From Synchiropus splendidus (taxonomy: Eukaryota > Chordata > Actinopteri > Syngnathiformes > Callionymidae): a stretch of DNA of 64,000 nt. Within the stretch, counting starts at the first letter, position 1. Each line of letters begins with the position of its first letter. Location of the stretch: the NCBI RefSeq assembly GCF_027744825.2, contig NC_071334.1:459690-523689 (forward strand). Reading direction: 5' to 3'. Both the position numbers and the translations under genes were made by a program. The notes beneath the pieces were generated by a model, which saw only the letters and a list, made by a program, of their open reading frames with translations, did no database searches and was not told the DNA's origin. Of the stretch, positions 21,143-32,400 are shown piece after piece.

Positions 21143-21364
21143 GGGAGGTTATAATTTTAATTCCCTGTTGATATAAAAAAGGGGGAGGGGTTATTATTTT
21201 AATTTCTTTTTTATATAAAAAGGGGAGGGGTTATTATTTTAATTTCTTTTTATATAAAAAGGGGGGAGGGGTGGTTTTATTACCTCCGGAAGGGGAGGTG
21301 TTTTATTATCTCCAGGGCCATAAATCAAACAGTTTTGACATTTTGGTGTATCCTTCTTCTCTCT
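21143..21364 (-). repeat. Maverick right terminal inverted repeat
   Basis: Complement of 6885-7117, identical over the outer ~118 bases. Includes the same internal repeat of G-rich and AT-rich blocks. Confidence 0.9.
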
Positions 21365-21370
21365 CCCTGG
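21365..21370. repeat. Right target-site duplication of the Maverick
   Basis: CCCTGG. This is the copy that keeps the LINE ORF2 frame when the element is mentally excised. Confidence 0.8.
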
Positions 21371-21965
21371 TATTTCTCCTTCCTTACTTTGGGAGACCAT
21401 GAAAGCGTATATACGTGGTGAATTATATCCTTTGAGACACACAAAAAAAGAAATGGAAACAGAGTTTGAATCAACTAACACACCAAATAATGCAGCCAGA
21501 TCAAGAATTTTCAATATCAAAATCACCTGACTTGTATAAAAAGCGAATGATCTTACAAGCCGAGTGTGACTCACTGATGACACAGTGCGTTATCAAGCAA
21601 TTGCTCCAGTCTCGATCAACGTTTCCTGAACATGGTGCCAAACAGAGGAAACTATTGGCCCATAGACTCCGTCACATCACATCTTCACAATTAATTCCTC
21701 AAATTCAAACAAAATCAGGGGTAACTTGGGAGACCACAGAAATGAATAATAGTTTCAAAGAATTTGACAAATCTCTCCACACATCTGAGGTCAACCCTAC
21801 AAGAACTGAATTAGATGCTTTTTGTGATCAACTTATTATTCCTACTCTCCATTCAAACTTATCTCAAAAATGGGAATCACCAATTACAGTGGTAGAACTT
21901 GAAATGTATGGGAATAATATTAAATTACAAAATCAATATATTAATCCAGCTATATTATTAAATTG
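21371..21965 (+). pseudogene. L1 ORF2 continuation (LINE no. 1, right of Maverick)
   Basis: Reads the ORF2 linker that follows the endonuclease domain: LLWETMKAYIRGE then HTKKEMETEFES, and, after shifts, KEFDKSLHTSEVNPTRTEL and SNLSQKWESPITVVELE. These match the segment between endonuclease and reverse transcriptase in L1. The coding similarity ends at about 21920-21965, so the reverse transcriptase is absent. Confidence 0.75.
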
Positions 21966-22479
21966 AATTTATACTGCTTTGTTAAATAATAATAAGATTG
22001 TGTTCAACAGATGCGGAGAATAAGAGAATGGCATCTGACGTGAGGAACCTTTTGGAGACCGTCTGTGGCGTCGTAAACCAATTAACCAGGTGGAGAACGG
22101 ATGAGTTGACAGAAGCAAGATACCAAAGAAGGACGGATTGAGTCATCTGCTCCGCCATTGTCGCCAATAAAGGACAGATGTATAAACATCCTAAAGGGAT
22201 TTCCAGACGTGGTGCAGGCGACACAAGATCTGGAATCTGACCCAGGACCATAAGAAGACCAGGACCAATCAGTGGAGACTGCACCCCAAGATTGAAGACT
22301 GCAGACTGAAAGCATATAAAAAGGGTCAGGGCCAGAGATAGTCTTGGTCACTCTACACCACTGGAGCTAAGGCTGAGTCAGGCGCAGTTGTGACCCAGAG
22401 CTCTGTTAGGGTAATTAGACTCCTCTGTCAGGGAATACATTCTTTTGGATTTTAAGTTGTGGGTTTTTGGTCGTCATTC
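21966..22479. other. Unassigned sequence between LINE and Gypsy remnants
   Basis: No gene. A TATAAAAAGGG at about 22315 on + followed by a CACT/CTG-rich leader resembles a retrotransposon promoter, and the stretch could be a decayed LTR. I could not find its partner repeat. Confidence 0.35.
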
Positions 22480-24240
22480 TCACGAGTAAACGAACACGCG
22501 GAAGATACATTAAAGGTGTAGATTCCTACACCTCCTCCGGTGTTCCAAAACGTTTGAAGATGCTTCTGAACTGTCTTTGTGTCTCACTTTGGCAAGTCCA
22601 AGATTTCAAACCATCTGGAAAAATAGCCTGTTACCACCAGGCAATGATGACCTTGGTGCTCCCACAGGTCGGCAGCGTGTTTCTGCCACGGAAGATCAGG
22701 AAGTGGTGTCGAGAGCAGCGGGTCTTGGTCTGTGAATACAAGTCGACAGGATTCTCTTCACATCAGCAGCAATGCCAGGCCACCACACTGCTCCTCTGTC
22801 ACCTTCTCTGCACTTTGTCAGTCCTTGGTGGCCCTGGTGCATCTTTTCTCATATCTCTGCTCTCATTCTTTCAGGGATCACAGACTGCAGAAGCCCATCC
22901 CCTTCACTAACTGAGCCGAGGTGTTCCACTCTTCAGATGATCAGGCCAACCATCGTGGACATGCTTGAGGACGTTCCTCATCACTCCTGGTCCTGTCTTT
23001 GATACTGCAGGCTTCAGCGTTCCACCGTGGTTCTGCATGAGGACTCCCCCGAGCCCATGGCTGCTGCCGTCTGCTCTGACTACTGTTGGTTTGGCTGGGT
23101 CAATGACCTCCAGAACTGGAGCGGAGGAGATGCACTCTTTCACTTCGATGAAAGCTGCTTTTGCTGTTTGCCCCAACAGCAGCTGTTCGCAGATTTGACT
23201 CATTCATTCAGAGGCTGCAGCACTGTGGACAAGTGTGGTCGATATCGCCCGAGATAGTTGACCATCCCCAGACATCTTCTCAGTTCAACTGATGTTTCCG
23301 GGTGGCTCCAGCGCTGTTATGGCCTTGACTCGCGCTGGGTTTGGGGAAATGCCACCTTTGGTCAGGACTTGTCTCAAGGAGCCTCTTGAGTCTTTGATCG
23401 TGCACCTCCTGTGTTTCTCCAAACACCAGTGTGTGGTCCATATATACCACGGTGCCCTCATGTTGCTGCACCACCTCTGACATTTCTCTTTGAAAAATCT
23501 CCGGTGCAGAAGTGATACCAGAGGGTGACCGTTTAAAACAGTCCCTACCCAGTGGTGTGGTGAATGTGGTGAGGCGAGCGCTGTTTTCCTCCAGCAGAAC
23601 CCACTTTCCGCATCCAGACTGGAGAACACTGTCCTCTTGGCGAGCTTGGGAAGTATCATATCATCCACAGTTGGCAGAATAAACTCCTCACCTTTGACAT
23701 TTTCAGTGAGTCTTTTCACGTCCACACGTATTTCTTCCATTGGTTTCCACAACAGGAACCATGGGCGCACCACTCTGTTGGATCTGTGACTCTCTCTATC
23801 ACCCCCATCGATGCCATCCTTTTCAGCTCTGCTTCTACTTTTGGCAGTCGAGGAATGGGCACATGGTGTGGTGTGGCGACCCTTCTTTTGATGTGACCTT
23901 CACAGGTTCACCTTTCAGTGTCCCACACTGCTAACTGTCTTCACTGTGTCAACACGGTTCATCAAAGCCAGTTTGGTCGACACTGTTCGGCCCAGAAGGT
24001 TCACCCACCCGTCTTGACAACCACTACAGGAAAACAAGAGTTTGGAAGCTTGCCATCAACTTTGGCTTTGACTTTGTCCCCTCGTGGCCCCTTCTCCCCC
24101 TGGACTTTTGAGTGTATGTTCCAGTGGAGTGAGCTTGGGTTCTTCCTCCAAGTCTCATATGTTGCCTCTGACATCACGGAGGAGTCTGCACCAGAGACCA
24201 TTTTAAAGGAGACTGCCGTGTTCTCCACTGATCCTAAGAA
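22480..24240 (-). pseudogene. Ty3/Gypsy pol remnant (protease, RT, RNase H, integrase)
   Basis: On the minus strand from right to left: a protease-like region (24001-24228), then reverse transcriptase with VDVKRLTENVK, LPTVDDMILPKLA and VFSSLDAESGF, the active site reading YMDH instead of YMDD (near 23440), and ISPNPARVKAITALEPPGN. Next come RNase H (PTVVRADGSSHGLGGVL, 22910-23200) and integrase (DGLLQSVIPERMRAE and HQGHQGLTKCRE then WWPGIAADVKRIL, 22600-22900). Blocks are in different frames and parts of the palm domain are missing. It is a dead Gypsy element in order PR-RT-RH-IN. Confidence 0.82.
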
Positions 24241-24830
24241 TCAACTCTGGTCTGAGTCTGTCTCTGTTATTTCTCTTATGGCCTCTGTGCCACACCCAGC
24301 AGCAAAGTGTCCAGTCTGGTTCCACTTCAGCCATTTCTGTGCTCTTGCAGGGCACAGTTCACCGTCATGACTCCGACCACATCTTGTACCCGTGACCTTT
24401 GTTTTATTCTGCACCTTTCTCTGGTTTTCTACAGTTTTCTCTTGTGCCCTCTTTTTCAGGACTTGAATGTTGTCCACACTTTGCACCTTCTGAGACTGGA
24501 CTAACTGCTCATCTCTGTTGCCGTGCGCAGCGCCAGCTCACTTTTCATTGGTCGTTTTTGAGACACTTGTTTGTCCCTCACCCCGACGACCACGTGGTCC
24601 CGCTCATCCTTCTGCGTGCCACAATCACAATTGTGGGCCAGCTCATCAAGTTACTCATCATAAAGGAAAGACGTGTTACCTGGAGCATCTTCTTGATCAT
24701 GATCCAGCCACTCACTCATATTTGAGGAACTATTCAGCCAACAACAACAACAAAGCAGAGGGAGCCAGCGCTTCTGTTGGAGCTACAGCGGACGACGAAG
24801 CCTTGTTCATTACTCAAGGGAAGTGAATGA
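24241..24830 (-). pseudogene. Gypsy gag end with zinc-knuckle remnant
   Basis: The minus frame at 24241-24486 includes CGRSHDGELCPARAQKWLKW and NQTGHFAAGC, a degenerate pair of gag zinc knuckles just upstream of the protease, followed by EITETDSDQS. To its right up to about 24830 the sequence is compositionally similar but I see no clear gag domain. No LTR was found at either side. Confidence 0.6.
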
Positions 24831-26466
24831 CAAGACTCCAATTCCAGCAGCGCCTTTCAAAATAAAATACAAATGACGGTGACGTGAGGAAACTGTATCT
24901 GCGCTGAACTAGTCGTTCCTTGAGATGACTCGTAGTTCTTAGCTCATTTTGAAGAGAGGTTCAAAGAACGACCCCTCACCATTGAACATGTTCTTAACAG
25001 GTTCCCTGATCATATCGTATTATATCGTTGTGATGCCGCACTTCTAAGGCAACGTCGCCCGATGTTAAATGTGTCATTTCATTGGTCTCATGATCAATAT
25101 TTTAGAGTGTAATGACAACCTAGCATCACATTCAGGAGTTATGCGTCTGGCAAAAATGTTTATACGTTACATTGAACATGTGACAAGTTGTGTAACAAGA
25201 TACACATTTGTCAGAATCAATGACGTCTTCATGATGAAAAGGTGGAGCCTTGTTATAAAGTCTGACATGTGTTGCATTTGTTCAGCGTGACTCTGTCTGC
25301 TCATTTTGTTGTCTCTTCAGAGACACATTACACTTGGCAGATTGGCTGTGATCCCAAAGAAACAAGAATGCAGCCCTGGACTTTGGCCATTCTGCACCTA
25401 TAAAGGGCCACATTTGATGGTTGACAGTCATATTGAAGGCCCCTGTACCGTGAACTGCAAAGACTCAGTCCATATTTGTGGATCTGCCCATTTTTACACA
25501 TTAGACTCCAACTCTAACTTGCTGACTTTACTGTTCTATATTATTATTATTGTACATTTTTGTACAGCAAAACCACGTACACTGTAATTTGAGTGACACA
25601 GAAGTCTTTTTTCAGACTAAGACTGAATTATCTGTTCTGTCCACCTGTCATCGTCATGTAAATAAAAAAAAATCGAGTCGTTGCTCAAATAACGTGCAGT
25701 TCTAAAAGGTACCGCTGGATGGTGCTATAAAAACCGTCTGCGTTGTTACTGCGTTAGTTGCTTCTTTTTAAATGGTCATTTCACAGATGAACATGTCTCT
25801 CCTCGAGTACACAGTTAGTGACGATCAATGCTATTTTTATTTTTGTCTCTCGGTCGGTTTTCTCCCGCCTGATGTGTCATGCCAGGTGCATGTCGTGGGC
25901 AGAAGGCTTGAGCTCGATGTTGAGCTCCGCCCCGTTCTCCAGGCTGCAGCCACGGTGTCTTGGATTTTTTAAAGGCTACAAATGACATCAATAAAAAAGA
26001 CTGATTTATAAAATAATCATAAAATGAATTGAATTCAGTTAAAAACAAATCCAACCTCTAAATATACTGATTGCTAAATTCAACATATAAAAACATTACA
26101 TTTTACAACGCTGAATTGAAAACTTCAATGTTTAAATTTTTGATTTGTTCAGTTCACCGATCACTGTCCTGATGGCGCTGATCTCCTCCCACAGTGGGGC
26201 TGCTGTTTCCGGGTGACGAGTGTGTGGGGGAGGGGGTCGAAAGTGAAAGTAAGAGACGCGCTGAACCAGAGGGTGCGGTTCGATTCCCGTCTGATCTGAA
26301 GGCTGTTTTTCACTCCAATATTTCCAGTCTCTCCAGCTCCGATCATCCAGGCGGTGGTGGAACACACACACACACACACACACGGGACTCACTGCTGTGG
26401 ATCAACACACCGACATCGAACACAATCTGAGTTCACAACTTTGGACCGGAACAACTGAGCTCCGAC
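24831..26466. other. No recognisable gene; NLR upstream region
   Basis: No supported reading frame. Holds scattered AATAAA signals (near 25660 and elsewhere) and a short AC run at about 26361-26383 about 85 bases before the NLR start codon. The last ~100 bases are probably the NLR 5' UTR. I see no clear TATA box. Confidence 0.4.
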
Positions 26467-29400
26467 ATGGACCCGAGACTCACAGGTCAGTGACTTGGTT
26501 TGACTTGAGCCTCATGAGTCTGACGTCACCTTTGACATTCGAGGATCCGAGTAAAGACGCACTTGTTGACTGGAGTGTTTCTCTGAGGAAGATTGATCAG
26601 GAAACTGTGACGTGACCCAAATCAACAGACGACGATGGCGCCATCTTGTGGCCAAATCTCTTGGTGTGGAAAAGTCCATTTGAGGTGGTCAGAAAACTGA
26701 GCATCCAAGTGGCTTCTCTCCCTTGGAAATGAGTCGTGGGCCAGTGCAGTGGAACATTGTGAACTCAGGCAGCAAACATGAACATGCAGGGTTGAATGGC
26801 GCCATTGAATGGTGTCTTTTCCCTCCAATATTCCACTGCACTGGGCGACAAGTCATTTCCAGAGAAGCTCCTGCTCTATGACGGTGTCCTGATCTGACCT
26901 CCTCAAACGTGTCGCTCTCTAGATGTGAAAGAAAACAACATGAGCACAGACATGTGGAAACAGAAGGAGAGTTAGAGGTGGTTCAATAGACAATATTGAT
27001 TTGGCTTTGGTTCCTGAACACAATAGATATCAGACTTTTGAAAGGCTGCACCTCAGATTTGGTCCCACAGACGTCGTCTGTTGTGATCAACTGAGTCACT
27101 TGTTTCTTCAACATTCTGACACATGTTGAAGGTTGTTGCACTGGAAATCTGTTTTCCTTCACATCCTGAGCAGAAAACTCTGGAGGTGGAGACACAGTCT
27201 CCCACATCAAGTGTGAGACTCAAACATGTGAAGAGACTGGTGGAGATTGTGTGAGTCATGTGGTCTTGAAGCTGAAACTCTGATCAAGTGACAGATGGAA
27301 CCGTGGTGAGGTCAGTAGAGACAGTTGGATCAGTGGACTCTGAAGGAAAGGTTCGCTGCACTGGTCCATCATGAAGATCAGCTTCATGAAAGTCTCCTGC
27401 TGAAGAGGAATCTTCATGTTGGGTTCAAAGTGCAAACCTCAGAAGTGAGGAGGGTTCTGGGGAGAGACAGACACCTGGGCGTCTTTGCTCTGGTGTTGCC
27501 CCCGCGACCCGAGCTCAGCGATGCTGTGGAGAACAGAGGGATGGAATCACTTCCAGCAGGGAAGAGAAGATGGAAGAGAATCTCATGAGACCTGTTGTGT
27601 TTGTGTGAAGGTGACGCCTCTGCTGAGACTCGGGGCAGAGAGGAGGGAGACCCCCCCTCTAAAGGACCTGGGACCAAAGCTCAGAGGTGAGATAAGAACC
27701 TCCAAGACTGTCCTCCAGGTCAGAGCTCCAATCTCTCCTCCATCTTCATCCTCACTGCAACTTCTGTGTTGTAGATCTGCGCTGCAGCCAGAACCAGCTG
27801 GACCTGGACCTGCACCTGGACCTGGACCTGGACCTGGACCTGGACCCAGCTGTGTGTCTCTGAAGAGTGATGGCTCCATGTGGAGACAGATTGACTTCAG
27901 AGGAGGAGCGGAGTCTTCAGGTCCGAGGTGAGAAGGTCCAAGTGTCAGACTCTCAGCTCCACGCAGATGTAACCCAAACTTCTATGCTGGTCTGCAGCCT
28001 CGACGACGCTGCACCCGCCGGTACTCTGCGTTGTGTTTGTTGGGGTTTGATGTGCAGGGTGGAGCGAAAAGAGGACGAGTGGCTACGGTTCAGAAGCTGT
28101 GGATGGACTTTTTACTCTTTTCAACCTTTTCAACATACAGAACACGACTCCAATTAGTATAAAAAAAAAACATGAACAAACAATTTACAATCTGTTTTCA
28201 CAAAACCAAAGAACGAAACAATTAACAACAGTTAATGATATGACACAGATGACACCACAGACGAACTGGACAAGAGTTACCGGACACAACTTAAACATTC
28301 ATGTGATAACATTCAGACATCTTCCCTTTTCAACATACAGAACACGACTGGCGGGTTATACCCCCAAACCGATCAAGTGCTGCCCCCGTGTGGCGGAGCT
28401 ATGACATGACCTACACCTACACAGACACAGTGACTCATGAAAACAGAGGTGTGTCTCCTCTTGACCAGGAAAGTGACCACGTCCTCACCTGCACACGTGT
28501 CACATCACTTCTGTCCACTATACACTGTAGTGACTCACCACACCAGCAGGGGGCGACACTGACAGCCACAATTCTGACCCTCAAATGTTCATTCACAGTT
28601 GTAGTCCAGAGAGGGACGGCTGCAGCAGTGTGAGGACATCCAGTGGTCAGCTGGTGAATAACAGGACGTGAGAGTTGATCAGAGTTGTGTTTCCATCAGG
28701 ATCCATCAGGAACCAGAAGAGTCTGGACTCTGCTGTGACTCTCTGAAGAGTCATGTCTCCAAGCATCTCGGGATTGACTTCAAAGCTGAAGAGTCTCCGG
28801 AGGAGAGGTGAGATGATGTTCCTCCAGGCTCATGTTTGTGTTAAGATGGTCCGGTCTGGAGGTCTGGGTGGAACCTTCTAGTTCGATTGTCTCCACACTG
28901 ATGTTTAGAACCTTCAACATGACGAGAGCTTATTGACTGTCTGACTTCATCTCTTCTCCTCAGAGAGGACCATCAGAGCTCAGAGCTTCTCAGTGGTCAG
29001 CAACATCCAGACTCTGCACGGCAGGTATGAACATGGATGAGTCAAGGTTCTCATCTGAGAAGTTCCTTCTGCGGAGTCTCACTTCAGCTGGATCCAACTT
29101 CAAACCTTCTGGAGGTGATCCTCCATCATCTGACTTTCTTCTGTTCTGATTCTGTTCCAGCGGCTGGAGGAGAAGTTCCTCAGCTATGTGAGCAGAGTCT
29201 GGAGGCTTCTGGGTCCAGATGAGCCAGAACCTCCAGAGACTGAGGAAGAGGAGCAGTGGAGGAGCATCAGGGAAGAATTCCTGAAGATCACAGTTCACCT
29301 CCTGAGGAACATGGAGGAGGAGGATCTGGCCCAGCGTCTGTGGATCAGTAAGAACATTCAAACACCTCCAACATGATGAAGATGAAGGACAGGTGTGCAT

Positions 29401-32400
29401 CAGATCTATGAGTCCGTCTGAAGGAGAAGAACCAACATCTGAAGCTGAAGATCTTCCTCCAACTTCACCTTCTAGAATGACTTGTTCTTCGTTTCTTTAT
29501 CGACAAACACACATCACACAACATGACACAGCGAGATACATGGAGCGACACATGACTGAAACCAATTCCAGCCAATGAAGCCGAGTCGAAGACAGACAGA
29601 ATTCATGTCATCACAGACTAGAACTTGGGTGGTTGATCCAGGTGATTCCACTGGTCCCTCCTCCTCAGATGTCGCCAGCAGCTCGTCCACGCTGCACTCA
29701 TCGCAGGCAGTAGCTCAGCTCTCCTCTTCCTCACTCCCCAGAAACTCCTCATTGATGTGCACTGAGCTGTTCTTCAGATGAGTCATGCCAAATGGTCCTG
29801 AAATCCTTGACGGAGCCAAGAAATGCTGATTCTGCCTGTGTCAGAGAGTCACTGGCATCTTGACTCCTCTGATCATGTGACTTCTCTCTTCACTCAGGAA
29901 GTGCTGCTGGAGTGTGTGCAGGGCGACTGAAGAGGAGCCTGCAGAAGAAGTTCCACAGTGTGTCTGAGGGGGTCGCTAGAGCAGGAAACTCTGCCCCTCT
30001 GAATCAGATCTACACAGAGCTCTACATCACTGAGGGGGGCACAGAGCAGGTCAACCAGGAGCACGAGGTCCGACAGATCGAAGCAGCAACCAGGCAGCAG
30101 ACCAGACCAGGAACTACCATCAGAGCAGAAGACCTCTTTAAAGCCTCACCTGACACAGAGCCACCAATCAGGAGCCTGCTGACGAAGGGCGTGGCTGGCA
30201 TTGGGAAGACCCTCCTGACACAGAAGCTGACTCTGGACTGGGCTGAAGACAAAGCCCACCACAACTTCCAGCTGGTGTTTCCTTTCACCTTCAGAGAGCT
30301 GAACCTGCTGAAAGAGAAGCAGTTGAGTTTGGTGGAACTTGTTCATCGCTTCTTTCCTGAAACCAAAGACTCAGGACTCAGCAGCTTTGAAGGAGTCCAG
30401 GTTCTGTTCATCTTGGACGGTCTGGACGAGTGTCGACTCCCTCTGGACTTCAACAGTGGGGTCCTGACAGCAGCTACAGAGTCCACCTCAGTAGACGTCC
30501 TGCTGACCAGCCTCATCAGGGGGAAGCTGCTTCCCTCAGCTCAGCTCTGGATCACCACACGACCTGCAGCAGCCAATCAGATCCCTCCTGAGTGTGTGGA
30601 CATGGTGACCGAGGTCAGAGGGTTCACTGACCTCCAGAAGGAGGAGTACTTCAGGAAGAGGTTCAGAGATGAGGAGCAGACCACCGTCATGTCTCACATC
30701 AGGAGCTCACGAAGCCTCTACATCATGTGTCACATCCCCATCTTCTGCTGGATCACTGCCACAGTTCTGGAGGACATGTTGAAGAGCAGAGAGACCGGAG
30801 AGCTGCCCAAGACCCTGACTGAGATGTACATCCACTTCCTGGTGGTTCAGGCCAAAGTCAAGAAGCTCAAGTACCATGGAGGAGCTGGGACAGACCCAGT
30901 TTGGGATCCTGAGAGCAGGAAGATGATGGAGTCTCTGGGAAAACTGGCTTTTGAGCAGCTGCAGAGAGGAAACTTGATCTTCTATGAATCAGACCTCACA
31001 GAGTGTGGCATCGACATCACAGCTGCTGCACTTTACTCAGGAGTCTTCACACAGATCTTCAGAGAGGAGAGAGGACTGTACCAGGAGAAGGTCTTCTGCT
31101 TCATCCACCTGAGTCTCCAGGAGTTTCTGGCTGCTCTTCATGCCCACCTGAAGTTCTTCAACTCGGGAGTCAACCTGCTCGACTCACAGCAAACATCCAA
31201 ACTGGCAAAAGCCTTTGGACTTCACATCAAACCGTTCTACCAGAGAGCAATTAATGAAGCTGTAGAAAGTCCAAATGGACATCTGGACCTGTTCCTGCGC
31301 TTCCTTCTGGGTCTTTCTCTGCAGACCAGCCAGAGGCTCCTTCCAGGTTTGTTGACACAGACAGGAAGTAGCTCCTGGACCCATCAGGACACAGCAGAGC
31401 TCATCAAGGAGAAGATAAGGGAGAGAGTGTCTCCAGAGAGAATCATCAATCTGTTCCACTGTCTGAGTGAAGTGAAGGACACTTCTCTAGTGGAGCAGGT
31501 CCAGCAGCATCTGAGATCAGGAGCTCTCTTCTCTCGTAAACTGTCTCCTGCTCAGTGGTCCACCCTGGCCTTCATCTTACTGTCCTCAGAGGAAGATCTG
31601 GACGTGTTTGACCTGAAGAAATTCTTTGCTCCAGACTATAGTCTGATCAGCGATGGCCCGTATTACACTCTTTCAGAGGAGGTTCTTGAGAGGCTGCTGC
31701 CTGTGGTCCAAGCTTCAAAGAAAGTTCTGTAAGTGGATCACTCAGTGAAACCTGAAACACCTCTGATGATGTGAACTAGGGCTGTTGCGTTATACTGCTG
31801 TTGACGATCATCGCGATATGAAGAAATGAATTTTCAATGTCGTGTAAACGGCTCCATCTCCGACTGAAGCCCACATCCAGAACAGGAAAGTGAAGCTCTG
31901 ACTCCTGGTAACGGTGGGAACTGGTGCCGCCATGGTGCCAGTGATGAGTTTGCGCGTGTGGACTAGACAGAGATCCTGATGGATGACAACAAGCACGGCG
32001 CCTGCCGTGGTGAGCCTCCATCCTCTCCTCCAGGTTTGATGTCCTCATCCACGCTCAGCTTCTGAACACCACTCCTGCTCATCAGCACAGAGCGGGGAGT
32101 GAAGCTGCTTTTCAATGACAGAGAGGCAGATGTTCAAACACCATCCAGCGCCTCAGTTCTTCATCCTCCCACAACTCGTGTCAGACAGTCAGGGAAGCCT
32201 TTGATGGACAGGAGTCACAGAGCAGCGCTGCTCTGCGACTCCAGAGCGTTTCACCCCAAAGCTTGGCAGCAGCTCCAGGTTCCCACAGGTTGGTTGGTTG
32301 AGTTGAAACAGAGAGGCCCAGAGGCTCCGTCTGGCTCCAAAGCTGCCTCCGAGTCCTGCAGCAGCTCCCAGAGAGTCACGCGGCGCAGGGAAGAGACTCC

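Larger units (their letters stand above)
6885..21364. mobile_element. Maverick/Polinton (adintovirus-like) element, 14.48 kb
   Basis: The element begins with AGAGAGAAG and ends with its complement, consistent with the AG...CT ends of Polintons. It is bounded by inverted repeats of about 220-230 bases and by a 6-base target duplication. It carries a packaging ATPase, PX-like protein, adenain-type protease, major capsid protein, pVI-like protein, penton-like minor capsid protein and retroviral-type integrase with chromodomain. These are standard genes of Mavericks, which are integrated relatives of adintoviruses. No protein-primed family B DNA polymerase is seen, and the ATPase, capsid and integrase genes are broken, so this copy looks non-autonomous. 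It sits inside an L1 ORF2, in the opposite sense to nothing else nearby. Confidence 0.93.

Noticed and set aside
22310..22330. TATA box suggesting an LTR promoter on the plus strand
   Set aside because: The neighbouring Gypsy is on the minus strand and no matching repeat was found, so I could not call an LTR.
25069..25972. Several forward frames of 65-95 codons upstream of the NLR
   Set aside because: No domain, no agreement with splice sites, and typical of random open frames.
31729..31732. Stop codon ending the NLR after the NACHT exon
   Set aside because: It is part of a strong splice donor (CT/GTAAGT), and the next LRR exon joins in phase, so it is read as intron.
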